From the NCBI GenBank assembly GCA_023386815.1, contig JAEWIZ010000022.1, positions 372,001 to 436,000 of the forward strand: DNA of 64,000 nt. Direction: 5' to 3'. This document shows, piece after piece, positions 17,592-25,873 of this stretch; position 1 is the first letter of the stretch; each line of letters begins with the position of its first letter. The translations under genes and the position numbers were made by a program. This DNA is from Bacillota bacterium (lineage in GTDB: Bacteria; Bacillota; Clostridia; Lachnospirales; Lachnospiraceae). The notes beneath the pieces are model-generated. The model was not told where the DNA came from. It searched no databases and saw nothing but the letters and a program-made list of their open reading frames with translations.

Positions 17592-18539
17592 TTAAGTCAG
17601 TGCTCTTTTTGCCTGGAAACTATCAAAACCTACTGCTAATACAAGTACAACACCTTTAACGATCATCTGCATATAAGTACTTACATTCAGAAGAACCATA
17701 CCGTTGGTAAGGATTCCTATGATTAATACGCCGGCAACTACGTTTGACATTTTACCAAAACCACCGGAAACGGATACACCACCAAGTACAACGCAAGTAA
17801 TTACATCGAATTCATATCCCATACCTGCTGTAGGCTGTGCTGAGTTAGTACGTGACAACATGACAATACCTGCAAGACCTGCGAACAAACCGGATAATGC
17901 ATACACCAAATATTTGGTACGGCCTACTCTGATGCCGGAAAGCTTTGAAGCTTCTTCATTACCGCCAACCGCATAGAAATAACGGCCGAAATAACTCTTA
18001 TTTAAAATAAAGGAACCAATTGCAAAACAAACGATCATAATGATTACTGGTACCGGAACCGGTCCAATATAGCCCTGTCCGATGATCTTAAATCTTTCAT
18101 CAAATCCATAAATCGGTGTACCTCCACTGATGAGGTAGGAAGCACCCTCAAAAACAATCTGCGTTGCAAAGGTTGCAATAATCGCAGGAATTCCAATTGA
18201 TGAAATCAAAAAGCCGTTTAGAACACCAACGAGCATAGACATGATCAATGCTACAACAACGGCCGTAACCATACCAAAGCCCATATTTACCATTAAATAT
18301 GCCGTTACAATATTAACAAGGGTTATGATTGAACCAGTTGAAAGGTCAATACCAGCGATTAATATAACAAAAGTCATACCTATGGATGCGATACCTAACA
18401 TGGATACCTGTCGAGCAATAGTAAATAAATTGCTAGAAGAAATAAACCTATGGTTTGCCAGTGAAAATGCTATGAATAGGATGATGAATACAATCCAAAT
18501 AGCCTTCTCTTTTAAAAATCTTATTGATGTGCTTTTCAT
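17592..18539 (-). CDS. Sugar ABC transporter permease (RbsC type)
   Basis: Membrane permease of the carbohydrate uptake transporter-2 group, 315 residues with about eight to ten hydrophobic segments. Family landmarks are SIGMTFVILIAGIDLSTGSI near 52 and TCVVLGGVSVSGGFGKMSNV near 245, the latter contacting the ATPase. It forms the pore for the sugar delivered by the RbsB-like protein encoded upstream. Ribosome site GGAGG lies 5 nt before the ATG. Only 9 bp separate it from the ATPase gene, so the two are translated together. The substrate is predicted from context as a pentose or pentitol. Confidence 0.93.
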   Translation of the reverse strand: MKSTSIRFLKEKAIWIVFIILFIAFSLANHRFISSSNLFTIARQVSMLGIASIGMTFVILIAGIDLSTGSIITLVNIVTAYLMVNMGFGMVTAVVVALIMSMLVGVLNGFLISSIGIPAIIATFATQIVFEGASYLISGGTPIYGFDERFKIIGQGYIGPVPVPVIIMIVCFAIGSFILNKSYFGRYFYAVGGNEEASKLSGIRVGRTKYLVYALSGLFAGLAGIVMLSRTNSAQPTAGMGYEFDVITCVVLGGVSVSGGFGKMSNVVAGVLIIGILTNGMVLLNVSTYMQMIVKGVVLVLAVGFDSFQAKRALT

Positions 18540-18548
18540 TTTTACCTC

Positions 18549-20039
18549 CTAAACGGCAGATGCCATTTTCATTATAGTTTCCTGATCAAATTCATCTTTC
18601 TTTAATTCACCGGTAATCCGACCTTCTGCCAAAACTATAATTCTATCTGACATTCCCATTAATTCTTCCATTTCTGACGAGATTAATAAAATAGTCTTAC
18701 CATTTGCAATTACTTCGTTCATCAGCTTATAAATCTCAGCTTTGGCACCTACATCAATTCCGCGTGTTGGCTCGTCGAAAATAATTAACTCTGAATTCGC
18801 TGCAAGCCACTTGCCGATAATAACCTTCTGCTGATTACCACCACTTAGATTTTTCACTAATTGGTGCAATGTAGGGGTTTTAATTAATAACTCATGCTCA
18901 TATTTCTTTGCTACTTCCATTTCTTTTTTATGATTAATTACTGACGCTTTGGATATCTTCTTGTAGATTGGCATATTGATATTGTCTTTGATGGATACAC
19001 CAAGCAAGGCACCATGACGTTTGCGGTCTTCTGGAACAAGAGCAATACCAAGATCAATTGCTTCCCTCGGAGACTTCGGATCAATTTCTTTTCCTTTGAA
19101 GATTATTTTCCCTTCTGTCTTTTTTGCAGCGCCAAAAATCATCTGTACCAGCTCTGTTCGACCAGCTCCTACCAGTCCGCCGAGCCCAAGAATTTCACCC
19201 TTACGAATCTGTAAATCAATATCCTTATCACCATTACCGCTTACATTCTGCAGCTCTAGAATAACTTCATCACTATGGCCTGCTGCGCGGGGAGGAAATG
19301 TCTCATTTAAGGAACGCCCGACCATCAGCTGAATCAGTTCATCAACATGGGAATCCTCTGTTATTAATGTTTTTATGTATTCACCATCACGTAATACTAC
19401 AATCCGGTCTGATAGCCTATAGATTTCTTCCAATCTATGGGAGATATATATGATAGATACTCCCTTTTTCTTTAATAACTCACATACTTTAAACATACTC
19501 TCAACTTCAGCACTGGTAAGAGGTGCAGAAGGCTCATCCATAATCAGTACTTTTGCGTCCTGCTGTATTGCTTTTGCTATTTCAATCATCTGCTGGTATC
19601 CAACCGTAAGATCTCCTACTAAAGTCTTTGGATTAATCTTGATATTTAACTGAGCAAATGCTTTTTCAGCTTCCTTTTCCATCGCCTTTTTATCAATAAC
19701 AATGCCTTTTTTTATGGGATTTCCCAGAAAAAGATTCTCTGCAGCTGAAAGTCCTTTTACATTATTAAATTCCTGATAAATAATCGCTATCCCGTTTTCC
19801 GCAGCAAGCTGAGGAGACATATGGGTAAATTCCTTCCCATTAATCACTATTTTACCGGAGGTTGGGATAACCGCACCGGAGCAGGTTTTGATCAACGTGG
19901 ATTTTCCGGCGCCATTTTCTCCAATTAATGCAAGAATCTCACCCTTCTTTACCTCTAAGGAGACATCCTTTAGTGCAACTACACCGGGATATTCTTTTCT
20001 AATATGTTGCAACTCTAAAATATACTCATCATTCATCAT
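18549..20039 (-). CDS. Sugar ABC transporter ATPase, two nucleotide-binding domains (RbsA type)
   Basis: Cytoplasmic ATPase subunit, 496 residues, the normal RbsA/MglA length. The first domain has Walker A GENGAGKST near 39, and LIMDEPSAPLT as Walker B near 165. The second domain has a degenerate Walker A (GGLVGAGRTEL near 285), signature LSGGNQQKV near 400 and IFDEPTRGID. The asymmetry is normal for this family. The ribosome site is weak (GTGG); the first ATG lies downstream of a long hairpin in the rbsB-rbsA gap, so this cistron may be made in smaller amounts than the binding protein. Confidence 0.94.
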   Translation of the reverse strand: MMNDEYILELQHIRKEYPGVVALKDVSLEVKKGEILALIGENGAGKSTLIKTCSGAVIPTSGKIVINGKEFTHMSPQLAAENGIAIIYQEFNNVKGLSAAENLFLGNPIKKGIVIDKKAMEKEAEKAFAQLNIKINPKTLVGDLTVGYQQMIEIAKAIQQDAKVLIMDEPSAPLTSAEVESMFKVCELLKKKGVSIIYISHRLEEIYRLSDRIVVLRDGEYIKTLITEDSHVDELIQLMVGRSLNETFPPRAAGHSDEVILELQNVSGNGDKDIDLQIRKGEILGLGGLVGAGRTELVQMIFGAAKKTEGKIIFKGKEIDPKSPREAIDLGIALVPEDRKRHGALLGVSIKDNINMPIYKKISKASVINHKKEMEVAKKYEHELLIKTPTLHQLVKNLSGGNQQKVIIGKWLAANSELIIFDEPTRGIDVGAKAEIYKLMNEVIANGKTILLISSEMEELMGMSDRIIVLAEGRITGELKKDEFDQETIMKMASAV

Positions 20040-20064
20040 TTACACCACGCATTCTTGTTTTTTT

Positions 20065-20100
20065 GAATGTGGAGCTATTCTTAAGAATAACTCCACATTC
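20065..20100 (-). other. Long hairpin just upstream of the ATPase start
   Basis: Arms of 18 nt meet at an AAGAAT/ATTCTT centre with a single mismatch. On the minus-strand RNA the hairpin ends about 25 nt before the ATPase ATG. It may limit ribosome access or protect the downstream mRNA end. Confidence 0.6.
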
Positions 20101-20135
20101 ACAATTTGTACTACAGCTTTTTATTGTTATGATTC

Positions 20136-20245
20136 AAGCGCCAAAAGCACCGTAGGTGCTTTCCGGATACACCATATTGATATTCAAGCTCGCTTGAAAA
20201 AACAATATAATGTATCCGGAAGTGTGCAAGCACCTTTTGACGCTT
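20136..20245 (-). repeat. Branched 110-bp inverted repeat between binding-protein and ATPase genes
   Basis: About 43-nt arms pair imperfectly (AAGCG and CAAAAG outside, TCCGGATACA and ATATTG inside). Each arm contains its own small hairpin (AGCACC gta GGTGCT on the left) and the centre holds TCAAGC tcg GCTTGA. The RNA would be a branched structure ending 10 nt after the binding-protein stop codon. Such elements often protect the upstream message of ABC operons, giving more binding protein than ATPase. Confidence 0.7.
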
Positions 20246-20254
20246 TAAGCAATA

Positions 20255-21313
20255 TTATTTATAATCTGCTAAGTACTCAGCTGCATTTGAAGCATCAATA
20301 GCTAACAGTGGTCTAACTAAGTTCTGCTCTGCAAAAGTTTCACCGTTAAGAAGTTTCTCATAAAGATCAACAACTGCTGCAGCTGTTTTCTTATTAGAAC
20401 CTTCGAAACCTACAGATGCTCTTGTAGCTTCACCGTTAACGATTGCTTCTAACTGCTGCTGTGTTGCATCTGCTGAGAAGATACCCATATCTGCTGGAAT
20501 TTTGCCTTCTGTCTTTGTCATGAATGCTTCGTTAGCGCCGATGTCACCGCCTGCACCGATGGAGCAAACAACCTTTGTATCAGGATTAGCTTGAAGAATA
20601 GTTTCCATATTTGTTAATGCTGTCTGTGCGTCAAGCGCTGGCTGCTGAGCAACGATCTTGTACTTGCCTTTTGCAATTTCTTCAAGTGCGCTTAAGATAC
20701 CTGTTTCTCTTTCAAGAAGGATAGGTGTCTGAGGATAGTTCATGATTGCTACTTCTGCTACTTTATCTTCTGTGTAATTCTCGTTGATAAAGTTTGCTGC
20801 TTCTGTACCAATTGCATATCCTAATTTGGTGTTATCAAGAATCCAGTTAAGATCTGTATTAGTCATTGCATCATCCCAGCTCATTACCTTAATGCCTGCA
20901 TCTCTTGCTTGCTTTAAGTAATCTTCGATTGCATTAGGATCGGAAGGATGAACCATGATAAGGTCAACCTGGTTTGTTATAAAGTTTTCGATCTGCTGAA
21001 TCTGTGTAGCGGAGTTATCGTTACAAGCAAGAATGGTATAATCCCAACCTTTTTCTTTTAAAAGCTTCTCTACTTCTCCGAAAACACCTGCCCAGTAGCT
21101 GTTCTCAAGTGACTGAATGGTGATACCAACCTTGAAAGGCTGAGCTGCATCCGTTGTTGCCTCTTCTTTTGCAGGTTCTGCAGTATCAGTTGTTTTTGTG
21201 TCCTCTGTTGTTGCAGGTGCGGAATCCTTTCCAGGCTCCTTTGTGCTACAGCCTACTAACCCGGTTAATACCATTGCCCCAACCAGTAACAAACTAATGA
21301 TCTTTTTTTTCAT
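20255..21313 (-). CDS. Sugar ABC transporter substrate-binding lipoprotein (RbsB type)
   Basis: Extracytoplasmic sugar-binding lipoprotein, 352 residues. Signal peptide with lipobox GLVGC (Cys 22), a Thr/Ala/Glu-rich linker to about 55, then the periplasmic-binding type I fold starting with FKVGITIQSLENSYW. The phrase VDLIMVHPSDPNAIEDYLKQ near 115 is typical of the RbsB family. Good ribosome site AGGAGG. It lies between the zinc dehydrogenase and the ATPase genes and supplies the RbsA/RbsC-type transporter. A large stem-loop follows its stop codon. The ligand cannot be named from sequence; pentose or pentitol is suggested by the operon. Confidence 0.93.
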   Translation of the reverse strand: MKKKIISLLLVGAMVLTGLVGCSTKEPGKDSAPATTEDTKTTDTAEPAKEEATTDAAQPFKVGITIQSLENSYWAGVFGEVEKLLKEKGWDYTILACNDNSATQIQQIENFITNQVDLIMVHPSDPNAIEDYLKQARDAGIKVMSWDDAMTNTDLNWILDNTKLGYAIGTEAANFINENYTEDKVAEVAIMNYPQTPILLERETGILSALEEIAKGKYKIVAQQPALDAQTALTNMETILQANPDTKVVCSIGAGGDIGANEAFMTKTEGKIPADMGIFSADATQQQLEAIVNGEATRASVGFEGSNKKTAAAVVDLYEKLLNGETFAEQNLVRPLLAIDASNAAEYLADYK

Positions 21314-21396
21314 TTACTTTCCTCCTATTAAAATAATTTTTAATATATAAACAGCATTTTGCTGCTTATTTCACTGTAAACCCGTCATACCTTTTC

Positions 21397-22425
21397 CTAG
21401 TCGTTTAGCTTGATAACTACCTTTCCTTTTCTACGATAACTCTCATCCTCAAAGGCTTTCATACTATCCTCAAGAGTTATTACATCACTAATCATCTCAG
21501 TAACATTCAGCTTTCCGGATTCCAAAATTGCAATTGACCGTTCAAAGGTATATGGATTAATGAAGGATGAGGTGAGCTTTAGTTCCTTTTTAAATACTAC
21601 CTCAGGATCAACGTTCAAGTTTGTACCAGGTCCGGTGAGTCCAAACATCATAACTGTTGCACCTTTACCTGCACACTGAATTGCGCTATCAATAGTTCTT
21701 ACATTACCCACACATTCAATTACCACATTGACATTCCTGCAATTTGCATTCAACACTGCTTGGAGATTCTCTTCCAACGGATTAATTACTAGGTCTGCAC
21801 CTAACTTTTGTCCCATCTCTCTTTTTTCAGCTACAGGCTCAGATAGAACGATTTTGCTGGCACCAGCCATTTTAGCAAGCTGTAACATAATCAGTCCGAT
21901 TGGTCCTCCGCCGATTACCAGCACCTCATCTCCCAGCTTGATATTACACAGATCAATTCCGTGAAGACAACAAGATACCGGCTCTGTCATGGAAGCAGTT
22001 AATGGATCCATGCCTTCTTTAAATTTAAATACCTGTTTCTCACATACAACTTGATACTGGGCAAATCCACCATTAGTGGTTGTTCCAATTCCGATTACAT
22101 GTTCACAGAACTGCTCCATTGCATTCTTACAATAGTAACATTCACCGCACATATTATTTGGATCTACCGTTACTAAATCTCCGGCTTTCACCTTTGTTAC
22201 CTTCGTTCCGACTTTTTCTACAATTCCGGAGAACTCATGACCCATGATCAAAGGCGGTGTAACTTCAAAGGCTCCTCCATCTCCGCTGTATATATGTATA
22301 TCTGTTCCACAAACCCCACAGTATTTAATCTTAATCAGAACATCCGTATCACCAATTTCCGGAACTTCTACATCCTCTACCCGGATATCCTTTGGACCGT
22401 TATAGACTAACGCTCGCATATTCAT
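21397..22425 (-). CDS. Zinc-dependent medium-chain polyol/alcohol dehydrogenase
   Basis: Cytoplasmic NAD(P)-dependent dehydrogenase, 342 residues, of the sorbitol/threonine dehydrogenase branch. Catalytic zinc ligands sit in KYCGVCGTDIHIYSG (Cys about 36) and GHEFSG (His about 63). The structural zinc site CGECYYCKNAMEQFC lies near 93-107. The Rossmann motif is VIGGGPIGL near 172. As first gene of the transporter operon it probably oxidises the imported polyol to a ketose for the SDR/ribulokinase steps; the exact polyol is inferred. The start has GGAGGAGG upstream with 7 nt spacing. Transcription starts from the promoter at 22537-22565. Confidence 0.9.
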   Translation of the reverse strand: MNMRALVYNGPKDIRVEDVEVPEIGDTDVLIKIKYCGVCGTDIHIYSGDGGAFEVTPPLIMGHEFSGIVEKVGTKVTKVKAGDLVTVDPNNMCGECYYCKNAMEQFCEHVIGIGTTTNGGFAQYQVVCEKQVFKFKEGMDPLTASMTEPVSCCLHGIDLCNIKLGDEVLVIGGGPIGLIMLQLAKMAGASKIVLSEPVAEKREMGQKLGADLVINPLEENLQAVLNANCRNVNVVIECVGNVRTIDSAIQCAGKGATVMMFGLTGPGTNLNVDPEVVFKKELKLTSSFINPYTFERSIAILESGKLNVTEMISDVITLEDSMKAFEDESYRRKGKVVIKLND

Positions 22426-22536
22426 ACCAATACCTCCTCCAGTATTCGTAGCAAATTAACACTTAAATAATTTCCTAATGAACCTGTTATAAACTTATTT
22501 ATTTTCTTTTATAAAATGTTTAATAAAAGCAAATAC

Positions 22537-22565
22537 ATTATCTCTCAAGTTAGTAACTTTGTCAA
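22537..22565 (-). promoter_or_regulatory. Promoter of the pentose/pentitol operon with palindrome in the spacer
   Basis: On the minus strand TTGACA (22560-22565), 17 bp, GATAAT (22537-22542). The spacer contains the 13-bp palindrome AAGTTA-c-TAACTT (22547-22559), which would place a regulator directly between the two polymerase boxes. Confidence 0.65.
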
Positions 22566-22879
22566 TATATTTTTTTATTTATATCTTTTTATTAGCAATT
22601 ACTTATAATTATTTTTCCACCGAATTCCATATAATTCTTGTGTGTTTATCTATTAGTTACAATTTTCTTTTATTTAATGTTTCTGTATCATTAGTACATT
22701 TATAGCTTACATGAATCCGAAGCCGATTAATATCCCAATAGATTTCTAATTATCTAAGTATCTTACGACTTTGTTTCAATAAGAATCTTAGATAAATCTC
22801 TTTGTCAGTTTTTCTATAAGGTATCTGATTGTATTACTGAGAGGATAGATAGTTGAGATTAGTAAAGATATAGAAAAAC
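22566..22879. other. AT-rich noncoding stretch upstream of the sugar operon
   Basis: No open frame with a ribosome site is seen. The only structure noticed is a weak distant repeat ATCTAAG / CTTAGAT near 22755-22795. This would be the place to look for YesN binding sites. Confidence 0.4.
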
Positions 22880-22916
22880 GCCCTATCGTTTTACTTATGT
22901 TATAAAACGATAGGGC
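22880..22916 (-). terminator. Terminator after araM
   Basis: GCCCTATCGTTTTA / TAAAACGATAGGGC, a 14-bp perfect stem with a 9-nt loop, followed on the minus strand by GTTTTTC. It separates araM from the sugar operon. Confidence 0.9.
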
Positions 22917-23004
22917 ATTTTTTATTGATCATGCTTGTGACCTGAATAGATATCATTATGGATCTAACATAAAATACTCAATACTGTCAGTTCAGCCTGT
23001 CAGC

Positions 23005-24276
23005 TTACACAGTCAGGTTCGAATTTGGATAATCAAACATTTTTGATAATCGTAGGAGCGTTAATCTTCTGCGAACATAGGGGCAAAGTTGTAAGGTCAG
23101 TTCCTTCAGGCTATCTTCCAACCCAATGCCCTTCATGTCTGTTACACAACCTGCCTGAATCAACTTCTCTCTCATATCGTTAGCCCCTGGCAGTTTCTCC
23201 AGAGCCTCTCTTATTAAAGGGAGTGCTTCTTTTAGTACCTCTGGCTGGATAGTCTCTAATATATTCTCTTCATTTTCCTCCAGGACAGCTTCATAGAGTC
23301 CTTTTTTACCAAAGGTATTCTTTAGCAGTTCGGTTTCAAATCCACTACGATTATTAACCTCACACTGCTCGCTTCCAATCGCCTCTCTAATTTTTTCATA
23401 ATGCTCCAGACATAAGAGAAGTCCAATGGACACCTTTTCCCCATGAAGTGCATCCAGCTTATCATTTAGCACCTCCATCTCCCAAAAATGAGCCACATGA
23501 TGCTCTGCTCCTGATGCCGGCCTGGAATTCCCCAACATCTGCATCGCTAATCCGGACAAAATCAAAGCATACATTAATTTCTCCATACTATCCTGATCCT
23601 GTAATCTGATCTTATCCAGTACGGCTTCCACCTCACTTAATGCCTCCAACTCTAAATCGTATATTTGAGGGCAGAAATATTCATTCGTAACAAAGTGGGA
23701 TATTTTCCAGTCCAACAAAGCGGTGTATTTACCCATCAAATCAGAAATTCCGGAAGCGGTTAAACGATAGGGAGCAAAAGCAAAGATATCTGTATCTGCT
23801 AAAACATAAATTGGCGCTACTGCAGGAATCGTCTTTTTCATACCATGCCAGGTCATTGCTGCTACGGTAGAAACAAATCCATCCACACTTGCCGCGGTTG
23901 GAACAGAGATAAAAGGTATCTTGCGTTCTTGTGCCAGGTACCTTGTAATGTCGTGGATTGTACCACTCCCCACTGCAATAAGTACATCCGTAGAGGAAGG
24001 TAACCGCTCCCCAACCCATGCTACCTGCTTATCGTCAGCATGAATGTCCGTTCCTTCCAATTCCAGCACCTGATAGTTTTCAAAATATTCCTTCATAGAT
24101 TCTTCAGAAGCTTTCCTCGTATTTCTATCACATAGAATTACAGGCTTCTTATATTCACCAACTATTTTTTTCAGATATCTCGCTGCTTTGGCTTCAATAA
24201 TAATGTTTTTTACGGAAATCTCATGCTTTCTACCACATCTGCACATAAGGTTAAATCTGCTGATATCTACTCTCAT
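23005..24276 (-). CDS. araM: sn-glycerol-1-phosphate dehydrogenase (AraM/EgsA family)
   Basis: NAD(P)H-dependent reduction of dihydroxyacetone phosphate to sn-glycerol 1-phosphate is the known activity of bacterial AraM. The 423 residues contain the dinucleotide loop AVGSGTIHDITR near 97, SVPTAASVDGFVS near 125, and metal-binding His residues in GAEHHVAHFWEM near 255. An N-terminal CRCGRKH cysteine pair is typical of clostridial members. The frame is open to 24342, but the ATG at 24276 has GGGAG 8 nt upstream and begins the conserved domain. In Bacillus araM belongs to the arabinose operon. Here it is a separate unit just upstream of the pentose operon, closed by its own terminator. Confidence 0.88.
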   Translation of the reverse strand: MRVDISRFNLMCRCGRKHEISVKNIIIEAKAARYLKKIVGEYKKPVILCDRNTRKASEESMKEYFENYQVLELEGTDIHADDKQVAWVGERLPSSTDVLIAVGSGTIHDITRYLAQERKIPFISVPTAASVDGFVSTVAAMTWHGMKKTIPAVAPIYVLADTDIFAFAPYRLTASGISDLMGKYTALLDWKISHFVTNEYFCPQIYDLELEALSEVEAVLDKIRLQDQDSMEKLMYALILSGLAMQMLGNSRPASGAEHHVAHFWEMEVLNDKLDALHGEKVSIGLLLCLEHYEKIREAIGSEQCEVNNRSGFETELLKNTFGKKGLYEAVLEENEENILETIQPEVLKEALPLIREALEKLPGANDMREKLIQAGCVTDMKGIGLEDSLKELTLQLCPYVRRRLTLLRLSKMFDYPNSNLTV

Positions 24277-24416
24277 CTTCTTTTCTCCCATCCGTTTTAT
24301 CATCCCTTTCCACAGAAAGGTGGTTTGACTTTCATGAGGCAACTATATCATATTGCTTAGCACAAATCCATATATGCTTGAAAAAATTACTTTTAAGCAC
24401 CTTTAAACGAAAACAT

Positions 24417-24453
24417 GGGAGAATCTCAAAACTATTCAGTTTAAGATTCTCCC
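24417..24453 (-). terminator. Terminator of the cobalamin operon
   Basis: GGGAGAATCT / AGATTCTCCC stem extended by AAACT/AGTTT pairing inside, in the gap after the last cobalamin gene. On the minus strand the following bases are ATGTTTTCG, a modest T-run. Confidence 0.7.
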
Positions 24454-24476
24454 GTTTCTTCTTGCGACAGTTTATT

Positions 24477-25160
24477 TTATTTCTTTTTTATAATCGCTGT
24501 TGTATAATAGCCCGAGGAATCCGGTATTTCATCAATCCCTCTCATGATTTTTTCTTCTTTCATACCACAGTTCTCTATGACTGATATCTGAAAGTTTTTA
24601 TCCTCAGCGATCTCTTTGATATCCTTTAACTTGGTTCCTGCCTTCATCAAAATCTTTGTTCCCGGTAAATTCAAGCTTTCTGTTAAACCATAGGTAGCTG
24701 GAATAATATGAATCTCTTCCTCCGCCTCCCCTAAGGATATCCCTAACGCTGCCCCAATCGCACAGAAGGATGGTATTCCGCTGACGATTTCCGCCTTATA
24801 GCCTTTTTCCCGAATCTTTTTATCAAGATACATGTACGTAGAATATATCGTAGGATCACCCAGGGTCAAGAATACTACTACCTTGCCTTCATCTAATTTT
24901 GAGACAACCTTCTCCTCATTTCTTTTGCGGCTTTCTTCCAGAATAAGTTTATCCTTTGTCATCGGATATTCCAGGTACAGGCAATCCTTTGTATCAAGCC
25001 CAGGATAAGCGCCTTTTGCGATCTCATAGGCTACACAGGTTTCCTTACTCTTTCCTGGAAGTGCAATGATGTCACATTCTGACATAAGCCTAACTGCTTT
25101 TAGGGTTAATAATTCCGGGTCTCCAGGCCCAACACCGATACCATATAATTTTCCAGTCAT
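24477..25160 (-). CDS. cbiL: Precorrin-2 / cobalt-factor II C20-methyltransferase
   Basis: SAM-dependent methylation of C20 of cobalt-factor II in the anaerobic cobalamin route, cytoplasmic, 227 residues. The tetrapyrrole methylase signature YGIGVGPGDPELLTLKA starts at residue 6. GDPTIYSTYMYL near 100 and VSGIPSFCAIGA near 125 mark the CobI/CbiL subgroup. Ribosome site AGGAG before the ATG. It is the last gene of the minus-strand cobalamin operon and is followed by a hairpin terminator. Confidence 0.93.
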   Translation of the reverse strand: MTGKLYGIGVGPGDPELLTLKAVRLMSECDIIALPGKSKETCVAYEIAKGAYPGLDTKDCLYLEYPMTKDKLILEESRKRNEEKVVSKLDEGKVVVFLTLGDPTIYSTYMYLDKKIREKGYKAEIVSGIPSFCAIGAALGISLGEAEEEIHIIPATYGLTESLNLPGTKILMKAGTKLKDIKEIAEDKNFQISVIENCGMKEEKIMRGIDEIPDSSGYYTTAIIKKK

Positions 25161-25178
25161 ATATACTCCTTCTACTTT

Positions 25179-25817
25179 CTATCTATTCTTCTCCAGCATG
25201 TATAACAATGCATTGCAGATAGCAGCTGCTACATTGCTACCGCCTTTTCGTCCTCTTGCCACGATATGAGGGCATCCGGACTCTATGATCAGTTCCTTGG
25301 ACTGAACAACATTTACGAAGCCCACAGGTACTCCTATGATGAGAGCAGGATTTAACCTCTTCTCTTCCATAAGCTCGTAGAGTCTTATCAATGCTGTAGG
25401 TGCATTGCCTATTGCAAAGATTAATGCCTTATCCATCAGAGAAGCCTTATCCATGCTCGCAGTAGCTCTTGTAGTTCCCTTCTCCCTTGCTGTACTTGCA
25501 ATATCTTCATCTGACATAAAGCAGAATACCTCACCCCCGTATTTCTCCAGCACTTTCTTATTAATACCCGCCTTCGCCATCTGGGTATCAGTCACAATGG
25601 AGGCACCTCTTTTTAATGCTTCCAGCGCCTTTTCTACCACATTTTCTGAAAACACCAACGTGTCTGCATATTCAAAATCCGCCGTGGTATGAATCACTCT
25701 TTTTATAATAGGAGCCTTCTCTTCCTCAAGAATCTTGGAGCCTAATTCCTGCGTAATAATTTCAAAGCTTCTTTTTTCAATTTCCATTGGTAGTACCTGC
25801 TCCAGCTCTATCTTCAT
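25179..25817 (-). CDS. cbiC: Cobalt-precorrin-8 methylmutase
   Basis: Moves the methyl group from C11 to C12 to give cobyrinic acid, 212 residues. The family's catalytic His lies in KRVIHTTADFEYADTLVF near 40-55. VTDTQMAKAGI near 75 and GNAPTALIRLYELM near 135 are typical, as is GVPVGFVNVVQSKE near 160. Cytoplasmic, no cofactor. It lies between cbiA and cbiL with short gaps in the same operon. Ribosome site is the modest GGTGAG 3-4 nt before the ATG. Confidence 0.94.
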   Translation of the reverse strand: MKIELEQVLPMEIEKRSFEIITQELGSKILEEEKAPIIKRVIHTTADFEYADTLVFSENVVEKALEALKRGASIVTDTQMAKAGINKKVLEKYGGEVFCFMSDEDIASTAREKGTTRATASMDKASLMDKALIFAIGNAPTALIRLYELMEEKRLNPALIIGVPVGFVNVVQSKELIIESGCPHIVARGRKGGSNVAAAICNALLYMLEKNR

Positions 25818-25873
25818 CTTCTCACCAAAACCTTTCGATTATATCCTGATTTTTAATCCTATTCCTTCTTAAA

